Notes: generated from the letters alone by a model not told the origin. DNA of 64,000 nt from Nemertoderma westbladi (GCA_032718475.1 JAUCBJ010007289.1:420741-484740), one strand, 5' to 3'; positions 14,111 through 25,300 are shown, numbered from the stretch's first letter. Translations and numbers: made by a program.

Positions 14111-15313
14111 TGTAAAAGCTTTTGTGGATATAATCAGTCCCCTTGCCCGCAAAGTACCGTGTGGGTATTTTAACGGACATAAAAGTTGTTTTCCTATATG
14201 TGTGCTTTGGCGGACATGGAAAGGCACAAAACCCGCAATGCGTGAAATTCTCTAGCACAGTGTAGCCTTGATGATTCAGATTACGACATCTAACAGCTGG
14301 TTGCTGGCATGGAAACGGCCGTTGGACACATGGTTCTTTGTTTCAGCTTAACAGCCAATCAGAGCGATTTTTACTGTCGATGTGGAGATATTCTACAGAT
14401 CGTGCTAGGAGTGTTCAGTCTTACTGTTTTCGTGTTACTGTTGTGTTGTTTCTATCTAGGCCAAGAACACCGGCTCTGGAGTCAATTCGTTTCAGACTTT
14501 AGAAGAAACATTAGTAGGCTTAGATTATAGAACGTATAACTGTTATCAACACAGTCGTACGGCATATCGTATCATTGATACATTATCGGTACATTGTCAT
14601 ATCATATCTTAACCTACCGTCTTAATGCTTTTTACTGTTGTTATTACATTGGTTGAATATTATTATTTGGAGAACATCTATAAAGAACCCAAATTTCCCA
14701 ATTTTCTTGATACACTACAGGTTAGAGAGACAGGTTACATATAGCGATTGCGACTTATATTCTCGTGGTTTGTAGTGAGTTTAATGCTATTTGATAGGCA
14801 CCTACATGAGTCAATTGCTGTTCTCTTTATATATGATAAAATTCATTGACGGTCGGCAGATTAGTGTGCAGTATTGTGCGTTACCGGTAGTGTGCATGAT
14901 TGTGGCTGATAACTAAGCATTTCCTAAAGAATGCGCCTCATACGTGAATCATAAGCCTTACAGTCTTACAGTTGTGTTTAGTATAAGTCATATCTCTGTT
15001 TACCTAGATAGAGCGCCATGTCCTAAAGGAACTGTTAATATTTCCCGAAAGTGAATAATACTCGTCAGAAATTATTTATTAACGATCAATCGAATAATAC
15101 AGTAAGCTTACACTGCAATAATAAAATCTAAGCCCTCCGAATCCAGTCTCCCGGGTATATCCAGCGGGTGAATGGACGCGCACTAGGCTGGCTTCGGCTA
15201 ATGTTGTGTTTATTGGTATTAAATACTTGTCATTTACTAAAGTCTATTTGTAAACCAAAAGACATATAAATTTTGGCAGGTTAAACTGCTAAAGGTCTTC
15301 AAAAGCGCGTACA
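14111..15313 (+). repeat. 3' LTR of BEL copy 1 (subtype A)
   Basis: This 1,203-bp repeat starts TGTAAAAGC and ends GCGCGTACA. It matches the copy 3 5' LTR (45667-46824) throughout. It matches the copy 2 LTRs mainly in the second half, from about 14695 on. A CCAATCAG box lies near 14354 and a poly(A) signal AATAAA at 15120-15125. The partner 5' LTR is outside the window, so the target duplication cannot be tested. Confidence 0.9.
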
Positions 15314-16260
15314 AAGCCGGTAATTATGCAAAAGTTTTTTTTTAAGTAAAAGTTTGGTTAAATTTTTTGAATTTTTTATTTAAATTTCTTAAGTACCGAT
15401 TTTGGGATAGAATTGCTCAATTTTATTCTGTATCTAATAACTGACCCTCGTCCTGCGCGATGGCCCCACCAACGTGTATACAATTTATGTAGGATAGATA
15501 ATATATCAGGTATAAAATTGTAACTATTCATAATTCTTTGGAATATTATATCAAATATATTGTTGATTAAGTATTTATGCCAATTATTTTATTACTGTGC
15601 TATGTTTATGTATGTAATTATGTGATGTATAAAATGTATGTAGTGTAGATATGTAACTTCTGGTGCAGTGAAAAGGATAAATAAAAATAAACATCCACCG
15701 CTGGATTGCAGCTGACGCCTCGCACTACTCCAACCCTAACCGCACTAACCCCGACTCCCCTCTCTGCCCCAATGCCCACTCCTCTCAGTGCCCTGACTTT
15801 CACACCCTCCATCTCAACCCTCCACACCGTGCTCCCTGTCTCGGCCACCAGTCTCGCCAACCTCCCTACATGCTGCTTGTGCACCCTCCATTGCACCATC
15901 AGCTCCGCCATCCGGCCCACCGCATCCCGGTGCACCATATGCACCGGTCGCAGTAAATGACCTCTATCCACGTTCTGCACCGTATGCGTCGGTTGTGCAT
16001 TGGTCACAGTAACCGACCCTTGTCCACGTTATGTTCAGAGTGGACTGGATTGAGTGGACCGGATGATGGACCATCCCCTGGTCCATGTGGCGGACAGACT
16101 CGCTGATCACTGGATGGCACACATCCCTGAGGTCCAGGTTGTAGTCGCTGGTCACAGGGCGGCGACCGAAACTGATACACTGGCTTCCAACTCGTTGAGA
16201 GCAGAGACATAATTATCTATAGAAACTTACTGCTGCCGGTTGCTTAGATAGTTAGAGAAG
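15314..16260. other. Intergenic DNA without recognisable gene
   Basis: AT-rich flank of copy 1, then a GC-richer stretch (15706-16210) of C/T-rich low-complexity sequence with partly repeated units around GGTCACAGTAACCGAC. Reading frames here have no recognisable domain. Confidence 0.5.
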
Positions 16261-16264
16261 CGAG

Positions 16265-17420
16265 TGAGAGGATGCCATATAACTTATTTTTTTTAAAGTA
16301 TGGGATGGTCTAACGTGTCGAAAGCTTTTTTTAAATCAACAAACATTAGACATGAGCTCTGGCATTGTCCAGTTCTTCACGAATAGATTCAACATTATTT
16401 AGAATTGCATAGGAGGTAGTGTATTTCTTACGAAAGCCGAATTGATTGAGAGATAGCACATTATATTTGTCAAGATAAGAAATTAATTGTGAATAAATTA
16501 CAGACTCAAAAATTTGGTGAAAAACAAAGAGTAAGGATATGGGACGGTAGTTCGAGGCAAGAAATTGGTTACCACCTTTATGGACTGGAATAACTTTCGA
16601 CATCTTGAGTGAATTTGGAAAATGGCCTTGTCGTATACTTAGGTTAATCAATGTCGCGAGGTGTGAAGAGATATAAGGAGCAGCAAGTTTAGCTAAAGTT
16701 AGTGGGAATTCGTCGTTCGAAGAGGAAGTTTCACAGAGTTGCAGCAGATTATAATGGATCTCCACTGTTGATGTGTCAGAAGTAATTAAAGAGTTAGGTA
16801 GAGGTTGGTGAGTTGGGCAACGGGGAGAGGATGGGAGTTGGGAAGCTAAGGTAGAACCGATGGTAGAAAAAAATAATTAAAGAGTTAGGTAGAGGTTGGC
16901 GAGTTGGGCAACAACGGGGAGAGGATGGGAGTTGGGAAGCTAAGGTGGAACCGATGGTAGAAAAAAATAATTAAAGTGATTGGCTATGTCAATAGAACTG
17001 GACACGGAATAGGTTGAGCCGTCGTGGGAGATATTTAATTGTTTAGGAACTGAGGATTTATTAGAGCGATTTAGTAGAGTGTTATTAGTTGCCCAAGTTT
17101 TACGCATATTATTAGAATTAGCAGTAAATTGGGATTCGTAGTATTTTTTTCAGCAGTTCTAAGTAAGGTAGTCAATTTGTTGCGATATTATTTAATGATA
17201 GAGTGGTTATCACTACTCGGATTATTAACGTAGGCAGCATATAACATATTTTTTTTACGAATGGCGAAAAGTAGTCCACGGGTAAGCCACAGTTTTTAGC
17301 GACAGCCTTTTTGGGAATGGGTATACGAGGGAGGTTATTTTTACAAATAAAAGTGAATTCGTCGTAGAAGCTGTCAAATTTGTTACGGACTGTAATATCA
17401 GAGGAGCAATACCATGAATT
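16265..17420 (-). pseudogene. Decayed LINE (CR1/jockey/L2-like) fragment: EN-RT linker and RT N-terminus
   Basis: On the minus strand, a linker motif WLTRGLLFAIRKKN (about 17250-17290) is followed by degraded sequence. An RT segment of 139 codons (16346-16765) then carries SKVIPVHKGG, NYRPISLL and NQFGFRKKYTTSYA. The next RT motif, DLKKAFDTLDHP (about 16302-16340), is in another frame, so there is at least one frameshift. These motifs are typical of APE-type LINEs. No endonuclease, no YADD motif and no 3' end are seen; it is a dead fragment. A tandem duplication of about 90 bp (16782-16975) has disrupted it further. Confidence 0.75.
16782..16975. repeat. Tandem duplication of about 90 bp
   Basis: The segment beginning AATTAAAGAGTTAGG and ending in an A-run is present twice with only a few differences, inside the LINE remnant. 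Confidence 0.75.
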
Positions 17421-18186
17421 ATTGCGTAAGTTATTTTGATATTTTTTATAGACTTATTATACTTAATATCCAGAGGACGGAAAAATGCTAAGTAGTTAGA
17501 TAGTACTATAATGCTTATGAGGGTGGGGGCGGGAGATTTGAACCCAGCAGTTCTCAGGGCCGGCAAAGTGGAAGTCAAGGAGGCTAAATGAAAATTAGGA
17601 GACTAAATGAAAGATCGCAGAGACCGAAAGGAAATATATTGAACTCCAGGAAGGAAGTAAGATGGAAGTTTAACAATCATTACAACTTCAATGATCAGCA
17701 TTTATATGCGTATAAATAGATTTCATGATGCGGACTTTGATGGAACAGCCTCAATAAAGCCTAGAGAGAGATACGGGGTGCGAGAAACAAATTATTGGAC
17801 GCATTCTCGTTAGATGAAATATACTGCAATATAAAGAAATAGAGTGAAATAAAGTAGGATATTTTTATTAGGCCCTTGGATTATTATAGGAATTTAGGAA
17901 GATATTATTATGTAAATATTAATTAGGTAGAGTCCTCCAGCTGAATAATATGAGGTGATTGATAGCTGACGAGATAGACTCCAGCTAAATAATATGTAGT
18001 GATGGATAACTGACGAGATATAATGATAAAATAATGACATATGATATGATGCGGACATACAACGACATGACATATTTGGTGACATATGATTTATGAAATT
18101 GAGATAAAACATGACATGAGATATGACATAAAGTATTGTATGAATGAAACGATAAAGTACGATAAATTAATTAATTTATAGTAATA
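17421..18186. other. Intergenic DNA without recognisable gene
   Basis: AT-rich. A degenerate repeat around GACGAGATA and CTCCAGCT (about 17930-18025) is the only structure seen. Confidence 0.4.
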
Positions 18187-18305
18187 TGAATGGGTATTTA
18201 AACCCATAGAGAAAGTCAGGTGAATGGGAATTTAAACCCATAGAGAAAGTCAGGTGAATGGGTATTTAAACCCATAGAGAAAGTCAGGTGAATGGGAATT
18301 CAAGT
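18187..18305. repeat. 34-bp minisatellite, 3.5 units
   Basis: Units start at 18187, 18221, 18255 and 18289. Each holds a near-palindrome TGGGTATTTAAACCCA, which could form a cruciform. The spacing has no unique spacers, so it is not a CRISPR array. Confidence 0.9.
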
Positions 18306-18872
18306 AAATCCCAATAGATATCCCAATAATATATTATATATTTGCAGAAGAAACTGATAGTAGCGGTGGTACAACAAACTCATGACACGCCCTGATACAA
18401 TTAGTTAGTCCGACGAAACGTTATAGAAAGGATATGATCCTTGCGTACGTGGGCAGAGACGGCGTGGCTATTTATATTTACAGCTACGCGGACAAAGACG
18501 AATCAGGCAATTTGTACAGCCGCGCCTACGGAGATATTGAGGCTATTTTTACAGCCAAAGGAGGAAATGAAAATATAGTAACTATTTTAAAGTTATGGCA
18601 GGATTAATTAACATGTGTTGATTAATTAATATATAAAGCTGACATGAGTTGGTGGAAGTTGAATATAATCGAATTAATTAGGCCTAAACTATAAGATAAA
18701 ATAAGAAATAAATAATTGAAATAATAAAATGACTAAAGTGATTGTTTGAACAGATTACAATTTAATGACTCGGACATTGTGTAATGTATGTTTACATAGA
18801 GACAATGATGAATGTTTAACTACTGACGAATTATGAAAATTTGCCAGATGACTGACTGCACTGTGTGCAGAA

Positions 18873-19070
18873 AACAGCTTGTGTTTGTACCATGACAGCT
18901 GAGTGATTTGTGTGTATGTTAAATAATATAATAACAGCTGGTATTTGTACCATGACAGCTGAGTGATTTGTGTGTATGTTAAATAATATTATAATAACAG
19001 CTGGTATTTGTACCATGACAGCTGAGTGATTTGTGTGTATGTTAAATAATATAATAACAGCTGGTATTTA
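18873..19070. repeat. 60-63-bp minisatellite, about 3.3 units
   Basis: Units start at 18873, 18933, 18996 and 19056, each with AACAGCTGGTATTTGTACC; one unit has three extra bases. Confidence 0.88.
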
Positions 19071-20687
19071 ATTAATGTTAACTGTAGTCACATAGGATAA
19101 ATATGATTGTGCCGATTTTTGACAGAGAATAGGGAGTTAATATAACCCTACTATCAATTATTTAGGACTTAGGAATAGAAGAGTTAGTAGTAACTTTATT
19201 ACATTTAATTAGGTTGCAATGGTTTATACTGGTTGAGTTACACACAAACTTGTATTACGTCACAGAAATTATAAATACTAAAGGATTTAACACAGCCGTA
19301 CACGATATACAGTTAATCTAAGTCGGGATAATATTATGTAACACCATTGGTAAAATAATCAAGAATGATCCCACTGCGTCCATGTACATGTAGCTGTACC
19401 CAAATGTCCCTTAATTTCCCAGTATGACTTTAAATGTCCGCTGATTTCTTCTTACCTAATTTCTCTATAGTAATATGATTAAAAACTAATATGATTTCTT
19501 ATTTAAAAACTAATTATAAAAAAATAATAGCGTCTGCTTTGGTTTCATCCTAAGTAATAATAACATTATTTACATAAAAACGCAAAAAATTTAAGTGTAT
19601 TTCTCGTACCTAGTATAAATTTAACAATTGCCTGCCGCATTTTAACAACATATATATATATATAATAATCCATTGTGGTCGATCTCAGTTTTATTTGATT
19701 TTTGAACAACTATTCACACCCCATTATACCTAGAAACCGGATCCAACACAATTTGGTTTGTAAACCTTTATAAAATAACAATATATTAGATTAATATATA
19801 CTATTCTACTGTATACTTGCCTCAATAATAAATAAATTAAATATCACAATATTTAACTAACCAGTAACTCTTTTCTTCACTTCTAGATCTTCTGATAATT
19901 CCTGGTTAGCAACACTTGCAGCTGCAAGTCTATTGACTTGTAGTGTAAAAAGTAATAAGCATAATAATGCCTTCACCATATCAGGGACTGCCATAAGGCT
20001 AAGTACCCTGAATGGGATATAGGCCTACCGGGTACAATAACCCAGAAGTTGGCACCACCAAGTCGAATAATTAAATTAAATATAACAGCATTACCTTACA
20101 ATTTTTATAATATTATATCCGTGTTGTACAGCATTATATTCCTGTAGTTATGAGAAGCAACAGATCCTGCAATAATAAGCTTATGGATTTTTTCTCATGT
20201 AGAACGATGATGAACATGTAGATATAACTTAATCCTCTCTCCACAAGCGATCCATATCCATCTGTAATACACATTACTTGTATACAAGAGTAATACCCCC
20301 TTAGTACAATGTATTTAGCTACACTAACATATAACTCATGGAATAAGGGGATTATAATATTCACTGACCTCTGTTGCATGACATTCGATTTTTCAGCATC
20401 TCATAACTCACATTGTTAGTAACGATGTAATTTATGAGATAGTCGACATGAGACAATAATAAAATGTGGTCACAAAATTCCAAATAATTGCGAACCATGA
20501 AACTTTGACATAGAATTCCTTAACTTTTCATATCCATTCAACATAAAACCGTTCTTAATACTCCTTACCATGGTTAATCTCGAATATCTCCATCATCTTC
20601 CCCTCGATTGTGCAACAGTTTAACTTCTAACATCACCATCACTCATCTTAAATCTCTATGGGAAGATCAGGTATTCCACATATGGAC
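19071..20687. other. Intergenic DNA, nothing recognised
   Basis: Strongly AT-rich, with only short frames and short simple repeats such as a TA run near 19650. Confidence 0.4.
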
Positions 20688-20740
20688 ATTGATAGTAACA
20701 GTGTGTTGGCAAGCTGTATTTTTCGAGGTGTTTGTTATAT
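20688..20740. repeat. 53-bp direct repeat, left copy
   Basis: Identical to 21096-21148, giving a 408-bp period, and brackets the tRNA-like/hammerhead element. A short inverted repeat around AGGGATCTAGG lies just outside both copies (20749-20763 and 21150-21165). Confidence 0.85.
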
Positions 20741-20928
20741 ATTTATTATGGAAGGGATCTAGGGGTCTTAACCTCGAATGATAAGTTTATTTTACCGAAA
20801 ATACCTTATCTTTTATTGGCGCAATTGTAGGACTAATCCCATCACATGCGTACTTTTTAACCGGGTAGTGTACAAATTTAGGAATCGCGAAATTTTTCTT
20901 GAAATTAATATCTCACATATCTCTCCAA

Positions 20929-20971
20929 ACCACGTACGCGTTTCGACCTTACTGGGTCTCATCAGCGTGGT
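20929..20971 (-). ncRNA. Type I hammerhead ribozyme
   Basis: On the minus strand all core elements are present in order. Stem I strand ACCACG is followed by CUGAUGA and stem II GACC/GGUC around a six-base loop. GAAA comes next, then a minimal palindromic stem III within ACGCGU, the GUA cleavage triplet (cut expected between 20935 and 20934), and the partner stem I strand CGUGGU. Stem I pairs over six bases without mismatch. A two-pair palindromic stem III is characteristic of hammerheads that act as dimers in Penelope-like elements, retrozymes and satellite DNAs. Self-cleavage is inferred. Confidence 0.85.
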
Positions 20972-20974
20972 GTC

Positions 20975-21027
20975 GAATTCGAATCTGAGACCTCGAGGTG
21001 GAAGCCGAGACAACAACCACTAGGCCA
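20975..21027 (-). promoter_or_regulatory. tRNA-like internal pol III promoter (boxes A and B)
   Basis: Box A TGGCCTAGTGG fits the tRNA consensus fully; box B GATTCGAATTC differs from the consensus at two positions. The spacing of 31 bases is normal. No cloverleaf or anticodon arm was traced, so this is not called a tRNA gene. Confidence 0.65.
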
Positions 21028-21095
21028 CAGGTTCTTGAGATATGGAGTAATAATTTCAAAGCCAGCTGCCATTTTATTAGCCTGTGAATTTTATT

Positions 21096-21148
21096 ATTGA
21101 TAGTAACAGTGTGTTGGCAAGCTGTATTTTTCGAGGTGTTTGTTATAT
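21096..21148. repeat. 53-bp direct repeat, right copy
   Basis: Second copy of 20688-20740, identical by eye. Confidence 0.85.
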
Positions 21149-21317
21149 TACCTAGATCCCTTCCTATAATAAACAAATAGAAAATTAACAAATAGAAATA
21201 AACAAAATTCTAGGGGAATAAAATACTTGTCGCCAATTTTAAAATAAATAAACTACCTTTGAATCGTTCGTGAAGAAATATTTATGCCTTTGTTGACGAT
21301 ATACAAGATGTGCTGTA

Positions 21318-21582
21318 TACTACTAGGATCGTCATGCTGCATAGCAGCTGCATTTTTAAGAATGCTGTGCCGGTTTGTCGACAAAATTGCGCCGCCACAA
21401 CTCCCCATCACCCATGACATTTGCTAGATCATCCTCATCTTCAAGGCCAGTGTCCTTTAAGATGCGGATGATCTAGCAAATGTCATGGGTGATAGGGAGT
21501 TGTGGCGGTGCAATTTTGTTGACAAGCCGGCACAGCATTCTTAAAAATGCAGCTGCAATGCAGCATGCCGATCCTAGTAGTA
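21318..21582. repeat. 265-bp foldback with ~129-bp arms
   Basis: The left arm (21318-21446) is the near-perfect reverse complement of the right arm (21454-21582) with a loop of only about seven bases. There is no coding capacity. It resembles a foldback or MITE-type element, or a local inverted duplication. The transcript would form a very long hairpin. Confidence 0.9.
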
Positions 21583-22234
21583 GTCCAAGTCCTACAGTAG
21601 ATCTACCACTGCTGATATGATTTCAGACGTTCGTGGGATTGGGATCGGAACAAGACGTACTATATGCCTAGTATATAATATGCCTTGGATGGGACGGTTG
21701 TTTAGTGGGATGTGACTGACTGACGGAAAAATTAAAACAAACAAAATTCCTGACTTTCATATTTTTTACTTTCAACACAAAACACAAACATATAAAAAAA
21801 GATTCAAATTAAAGTAGGATATTAAAAAAGTTTCAAATTAACCCTATCTCGACTATCTTTTACAATGTAATTGCCGCACGGGTGGAGGGGGGGGGGCATT
21901 TTAAATCATTAAATTTTTTAGATCTTGGCTCAAAAATTTCAATTTTGATGGTATAAGTGTTTTCGAGGTCGCTGATCACGATAAAACTTGTTAAAATGTT
22001 TTCTAGCAATAGCAATATCATGCAGTATTTAAATGAATAGATGTCTCTAGTACGTACCATCAACTCAAGACATGGGGGATATGTTTCATTACATACATAC
22101 TGTATTTCGTTCATTACATACAGTATACTACTACTGTATATGCAGCTGCAGTACTATAGATAACAGAATAAACTACAGGTACTGTACAGTATGTAACAGG
22201 CAGAATTTATATTTTATACCAGTCAGCCCGGTGC

Positions 22235-22620
22235 TGCTTTGAAGAGCCGGCGGAAGATTTTTCACCCGGCGCAGCATTTTGCATTGCACATAGATGGCGC
22301 AGGATTTTTGCACCCGGCATGGGCGTGGGCGTGGGTTTACACAGAGCCGGCGCAGGAATTTTTGCACCTGGCGTGGTTTTGCTTAGAGCCGGCGCAGGAT
22401 GATTTTTTGCACCTGGCGTGGTTTTGCTCAGAGCCGACGCAGGATTGTTGGCTGGCACCCGGCGCCGCGTTTGGGGCAGAAAATAAAACTTTTCAATAGG
22501 GGTAGCGGGTACTTACCGTATTCGCTACTCCTTGTCGTTGCCCCAAGTACTCTCCGTTCGCCATATTCGCTAGTTCTTGCCGTTGTCCCAAGTACTCTCC
22601 GTTCGCCATATACAGTAATA
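22235..22620. repeat. GC-rich degenerate minisatellite plus a 45-bp duplication
   Basis: Units of roughly 42-45 bp around AGCCGGCGCAGGA recur from 22241 to 22445, with sharply higher GC than the flanks. Two 45-bp units around ATTCGCTA follow (starting 22520 and 22565). Frames across it are repeat-driven and not called as genes. Confidence 0.75.
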
Positions 22621-23945
22621 TAAATAAACAAGTAATGCAGTACTGGAAAGCTTGTCCTTGTACGGGTTATTGCTGCACTGTGCTACAGTACTAATGTAGC
22701 AGTAGTACCTGTGTAATGAACTGCCTAATTTGTACTGTAATTTACACAAAGATACTGTAGTATTGGGTATCTGAATGTTGATATCAATGGGATCCCGAGG
22801 CGTACAGTGACGTCACGACCAATCACAGATCGTTTTCAAATTTTGAATAATTTTTAAACTGAAAACACCAATATCTCGGCTATTTTAGCATCTTATTGAA
22901 TTCTGTAAACGCCATTGTGTTTCTGTGATATTATTGCATCTAATTAATCTGGTTTTGAATTTGAGTCGTGAACCCCATTATACTGTTACTGCATAAGGTT
23001 ACTGCATATTGTCTAATTAATGGATATACATCCGGATATACTGTAGTCAGATAGAAGAACTACTTACGAAGTTTTCAAATGATAACAACACTATACTGGT
23101 CCTACTTCTGGTAGTAAATGCTTCTGGTAGGGTTGTTCTGAATCTTCGTGATGATGGTTCAGATGACGACGCTATGGACATGTTTCAGTCAATCTCTCAG
23201 GACAGGACGTAGATCACGAAATATTTATAAAGGATAATACTGTAGAAACCTTAATGCAGTACCGTGAACCGTAGAATCTACAAACCAATCTGTCTCAGCA
23301 TTAAAGCGATATCTTTTTCGGATCAAATGTTCTAAAAATATCACTAATGTCCTATTAGAAGAACTTGCTGTATATACGAATGGGTTTTTGAAGCACTACA
23401 AGAAGGAGATTAATGGATCCGTTGCACAGCTTTGTCCGGATTGAAACGACTACGCTTAATACCTACATTTATGGAATGCTCAGATTCTTTAGAGTCTTGA
23501 CATCGTGGACATGGAAATGTCTTAGATCTACCCGAGTTCAAAAATACCAAACAAGTGTTTCTTATACGAGGATGAGGCAACTTAAAGACGGAAAGAAGGA
23601 GGTAAAAGGGAATTTCGAAAATGCTTCAGACAGTCAGACCCCGTAGATGCCTTGAATTTTAAAGTGATGCACGAAAAATATCTTCGTGGAAGTGACACAC
23701 ATACCAGCATACTAAACTCAGGGATACGTTATACATCATATTCCTAACGCATTTTGGATGTCGACCAGGAGACGAGATGAGACAAATTACCGTGGGTGTA
23801 TCTGTGAACTGTGATATCACAAAACATTTTGATTCTAAAAATGGTAAGCACTATCTATCATTGCGCTTGCGAAGCACAAAGATTAACAAGGGACAGGGGA
23901 AAATTCAATTCCGGAATATAAGTGATTACTTATCGATGCAGTAAT
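22621..23945. other. Intergenic DNA, nothing recognised
   Basis: Many TACTGTA words near 22620-22780. A frame of 77 codons at 23413 has no recognisable domain and is not called. Confidence 0.4.
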
Positions 23946-23950
23946 CTCAT
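23946..23950. repeat. Target-site duplication of BEL copy 2, left
   Basis: CTCAT directly before the 5' LTR is repeated directly after the 3' LTR at 43378-43382. Five bases is usual for BEL/Pao insertion. Confidence 0.9.
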
Positions 23951-25133
23951 TGTAAAAGCTTTTGTGGGATAACTGATTCGTTTGCCTTGCCAACCAGTTC
24001 CCCCCCCCCCCCCCCCCCCCCGTCGCTGAATACTCTAAAAAGGGATACCTAGCTAGAATAGTGTAAGCTACCGGCTGATTGGCTAATTTGCTGTGCGAGA
24101 GGATCTGGGCTCTGCTCGATCGGCCAATAGAATTTGAGTGGGCGTTGATTTTGACCTATCCCAGAGCTACTGAACTGAAATTTTCCTATCTCACTGCTCA
24201 TCCTCTGTGTTGAACGGGAGCTTCGTGGAATAAGGGTAGTTGGTATCCTCGTATAGAGTAGTAGTCGGAGTCATATGATTCTGTTGTTGTGTTCCCATTT
24301 TTCGCCAGAACACCGGGCTTTTGGGAAGAACTTTAGTAAAACTGCTTAAATTATGGAAAGTATAAACTGTTACCTAATCTGATCAATCGACTAATCTAAT
24401 CTAATCTTGATTGGCACACGGCACGAACTTACTTATTAATTATATTGTTTGTACTGTTATTTACCGTCAGTTATTAATTGTATCGATTTGTTGATGAAAT
24501 ATTGTCATCTGGAGAATATTGATAAATCACCCGAATTACCCAATTTTCTTGATACACTACAGGTTAGAGAGACAGGCTATGTATAACAATTGCGATTTAT
24601 ATCAATGTGGTGTGTATTGAATCTAATGTTATTTAGTAGACACTACCTGAGTCAATTGCTGTTCTTTTTATGTGTGATCAAATTTACTGACGGTCGGCAG
24701 AATAGTGTGCATGATTGTGATTGGTAACAAAGCATTTCCTAAAGAATGCGCTTTATACTTTAATTATAAGCATTATCGTTGCGTTTGGTATAAGTCCTAA
24801 CTCTGTTTAAATAGATAGAGCGCCACGTCCTAAAGGAACTGTTAATATTTCCCGAAAGTGAATAATATCTGTCAGAAATTATATATTAGTGATCAATCGA
24901 ATAATACAGTAGGTTTACACTGCAACCTTACGCTGCAATAATAAAATTTAAGCATCCGAATTCAGCCTCCCGGGTGTAGATCCATCGGGTGAATGATCGC
25001 GCATGGGCTGGCTTCGGCTAATGTTTTGTTTATCAGCATAAAATATTGTCGTATGCTAAAGGTTTGTTAATTAACTAAAAGACATACAAATTTTGGCAGG
25101 TTAAACTGCTAAAGGTCTTCAAAAGCGCGAACA
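23951..25133 (+). repeat. 5' LTR of BEL copy 2 (subtype B)
   Basis: Starts TGTAAAAGC, ends GCGCGAACA. CCAAT-type boxes lie near 24078 and 24121 and a poly(A) signal at 24940-24945. A run of 22 C (24000-24021) replaces 12 mixed bases found in the 3' LTR. The first half differs strongly from the LTRs of copies 1 and 3; the second half (from about 24540) is shared. Confidence 0.95.
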
Positions 25134-25148
25134 GTAACAGTTTATAAT

Positions 25149-25169
25149 CTTATTGCAGTAAGCAATAAG
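25149..25169 (+). promoter_or_regulatory. Stem-loop 16 bases after the 5' LTR, copy 2
   Basis: CTTATTGC and GCAATAAG pair perfectly around the loop AGTAA. Copy 3 has the same loop on a stem longer by one pair, with matching extra bases on both sides, which supports selection for the structure. A role in packaging or priming is a guess. Confidence 0.6.
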
Positions 25170-25194
25170 GTTGCAAAATACCGTAGTAACCGGT

Positions 25195-25300
25195 AAACCT
25201 GAACCGGTACTTCTGTAGGTCAGTAGGCCCAGCTGTCAGAACCGGTACTTCTGTAGGCCTGTAGGCCCAACTGTCCTAACCGGTACTTCCAGTATAAGTA
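25195..25300. repeat. ACCGGTACT tandem repeat in leader, copy 2
   Basis: Two to three units of about 38-40 bases, each with AACCGGTACTTC and CTGTAGG. Copy 3 has four units at the same place. Confidence 0.75.

Larger units (their letters stand above)
1..15313 (+). mobile_element. BEL/Pao-type LTR retrotransposon, copy 1 (5' truncated by window edge)
   Basis: The window opens inside the 5' leader, so the 5' LTR and most of the leader are outside. What remains is the end of the leader, a broken gag-pro-pol frame, a 1.6-kb spacer, ORF3 with one stop, and a 3' LTR (14111-15313). Its order and sequence match copy 2 along the whole length, which fixes the boundaries. It is defective in four places: stop 708-710, a frame change at 1587, loss of the protease active site near 3845, and stop 5360-5362. 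Its LTR is the same subtype as copy 3 and differs in the 5' half from that of copy 2. Confidence 0.93.
20741..21095 (-). mobile_element. Short element with tRNA-like promoter and hammerhead ribozyme (SINE- or retrozyme-like)
   Basis: Read on the minus strand, a box A match TGGCCTAGTGG (21017-21027) is followed 31 bases later by a box B-like GATTCGAATTC (20975-20985). A hammerhead ribozyme comes next (20929-20971). The segment is bracketed by 53-bp direct repeats. Joining an internal pol III promoter to a hammerhead is known for the Schistosoma Sm-alpha SINE-like family; relation to that family is not implied. It has no long frame and must depend on other elements for movement. Confidence 0.65.

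Noticed and set aside
15618-16210. Overlapping minus-strand frames in GC-rich sequence
   Set aside because: Low-complexity C/T-rich DNA with short internal repeats; no recognisable domain.
16346-16765. Host or active LINE gene
   Set aside because: The RT is truncated, frameshifted before the next motif, and disrupted by a duplication.
18187-18305. CRISPR-like direct repeats
   Set aside because: Repeats are contiguous with no unique spacers, and the genome is eukaryotic.
20975-21027. Functional tRNA gene
   Set aside because: Boxes A and B are present but no cloverleaf or anticodon arm was traced, and a ribozyme follows directly.
23413-23646. 77-codon frame as a host exon
   Set aside because: No recognisable motif, no splice context and no conservation evidence available.
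25134-25150. tRNA primer-binding site
   Set aside because: Bases after the LTR do not start TGG or match a tRNA 3' end that I can recognise.
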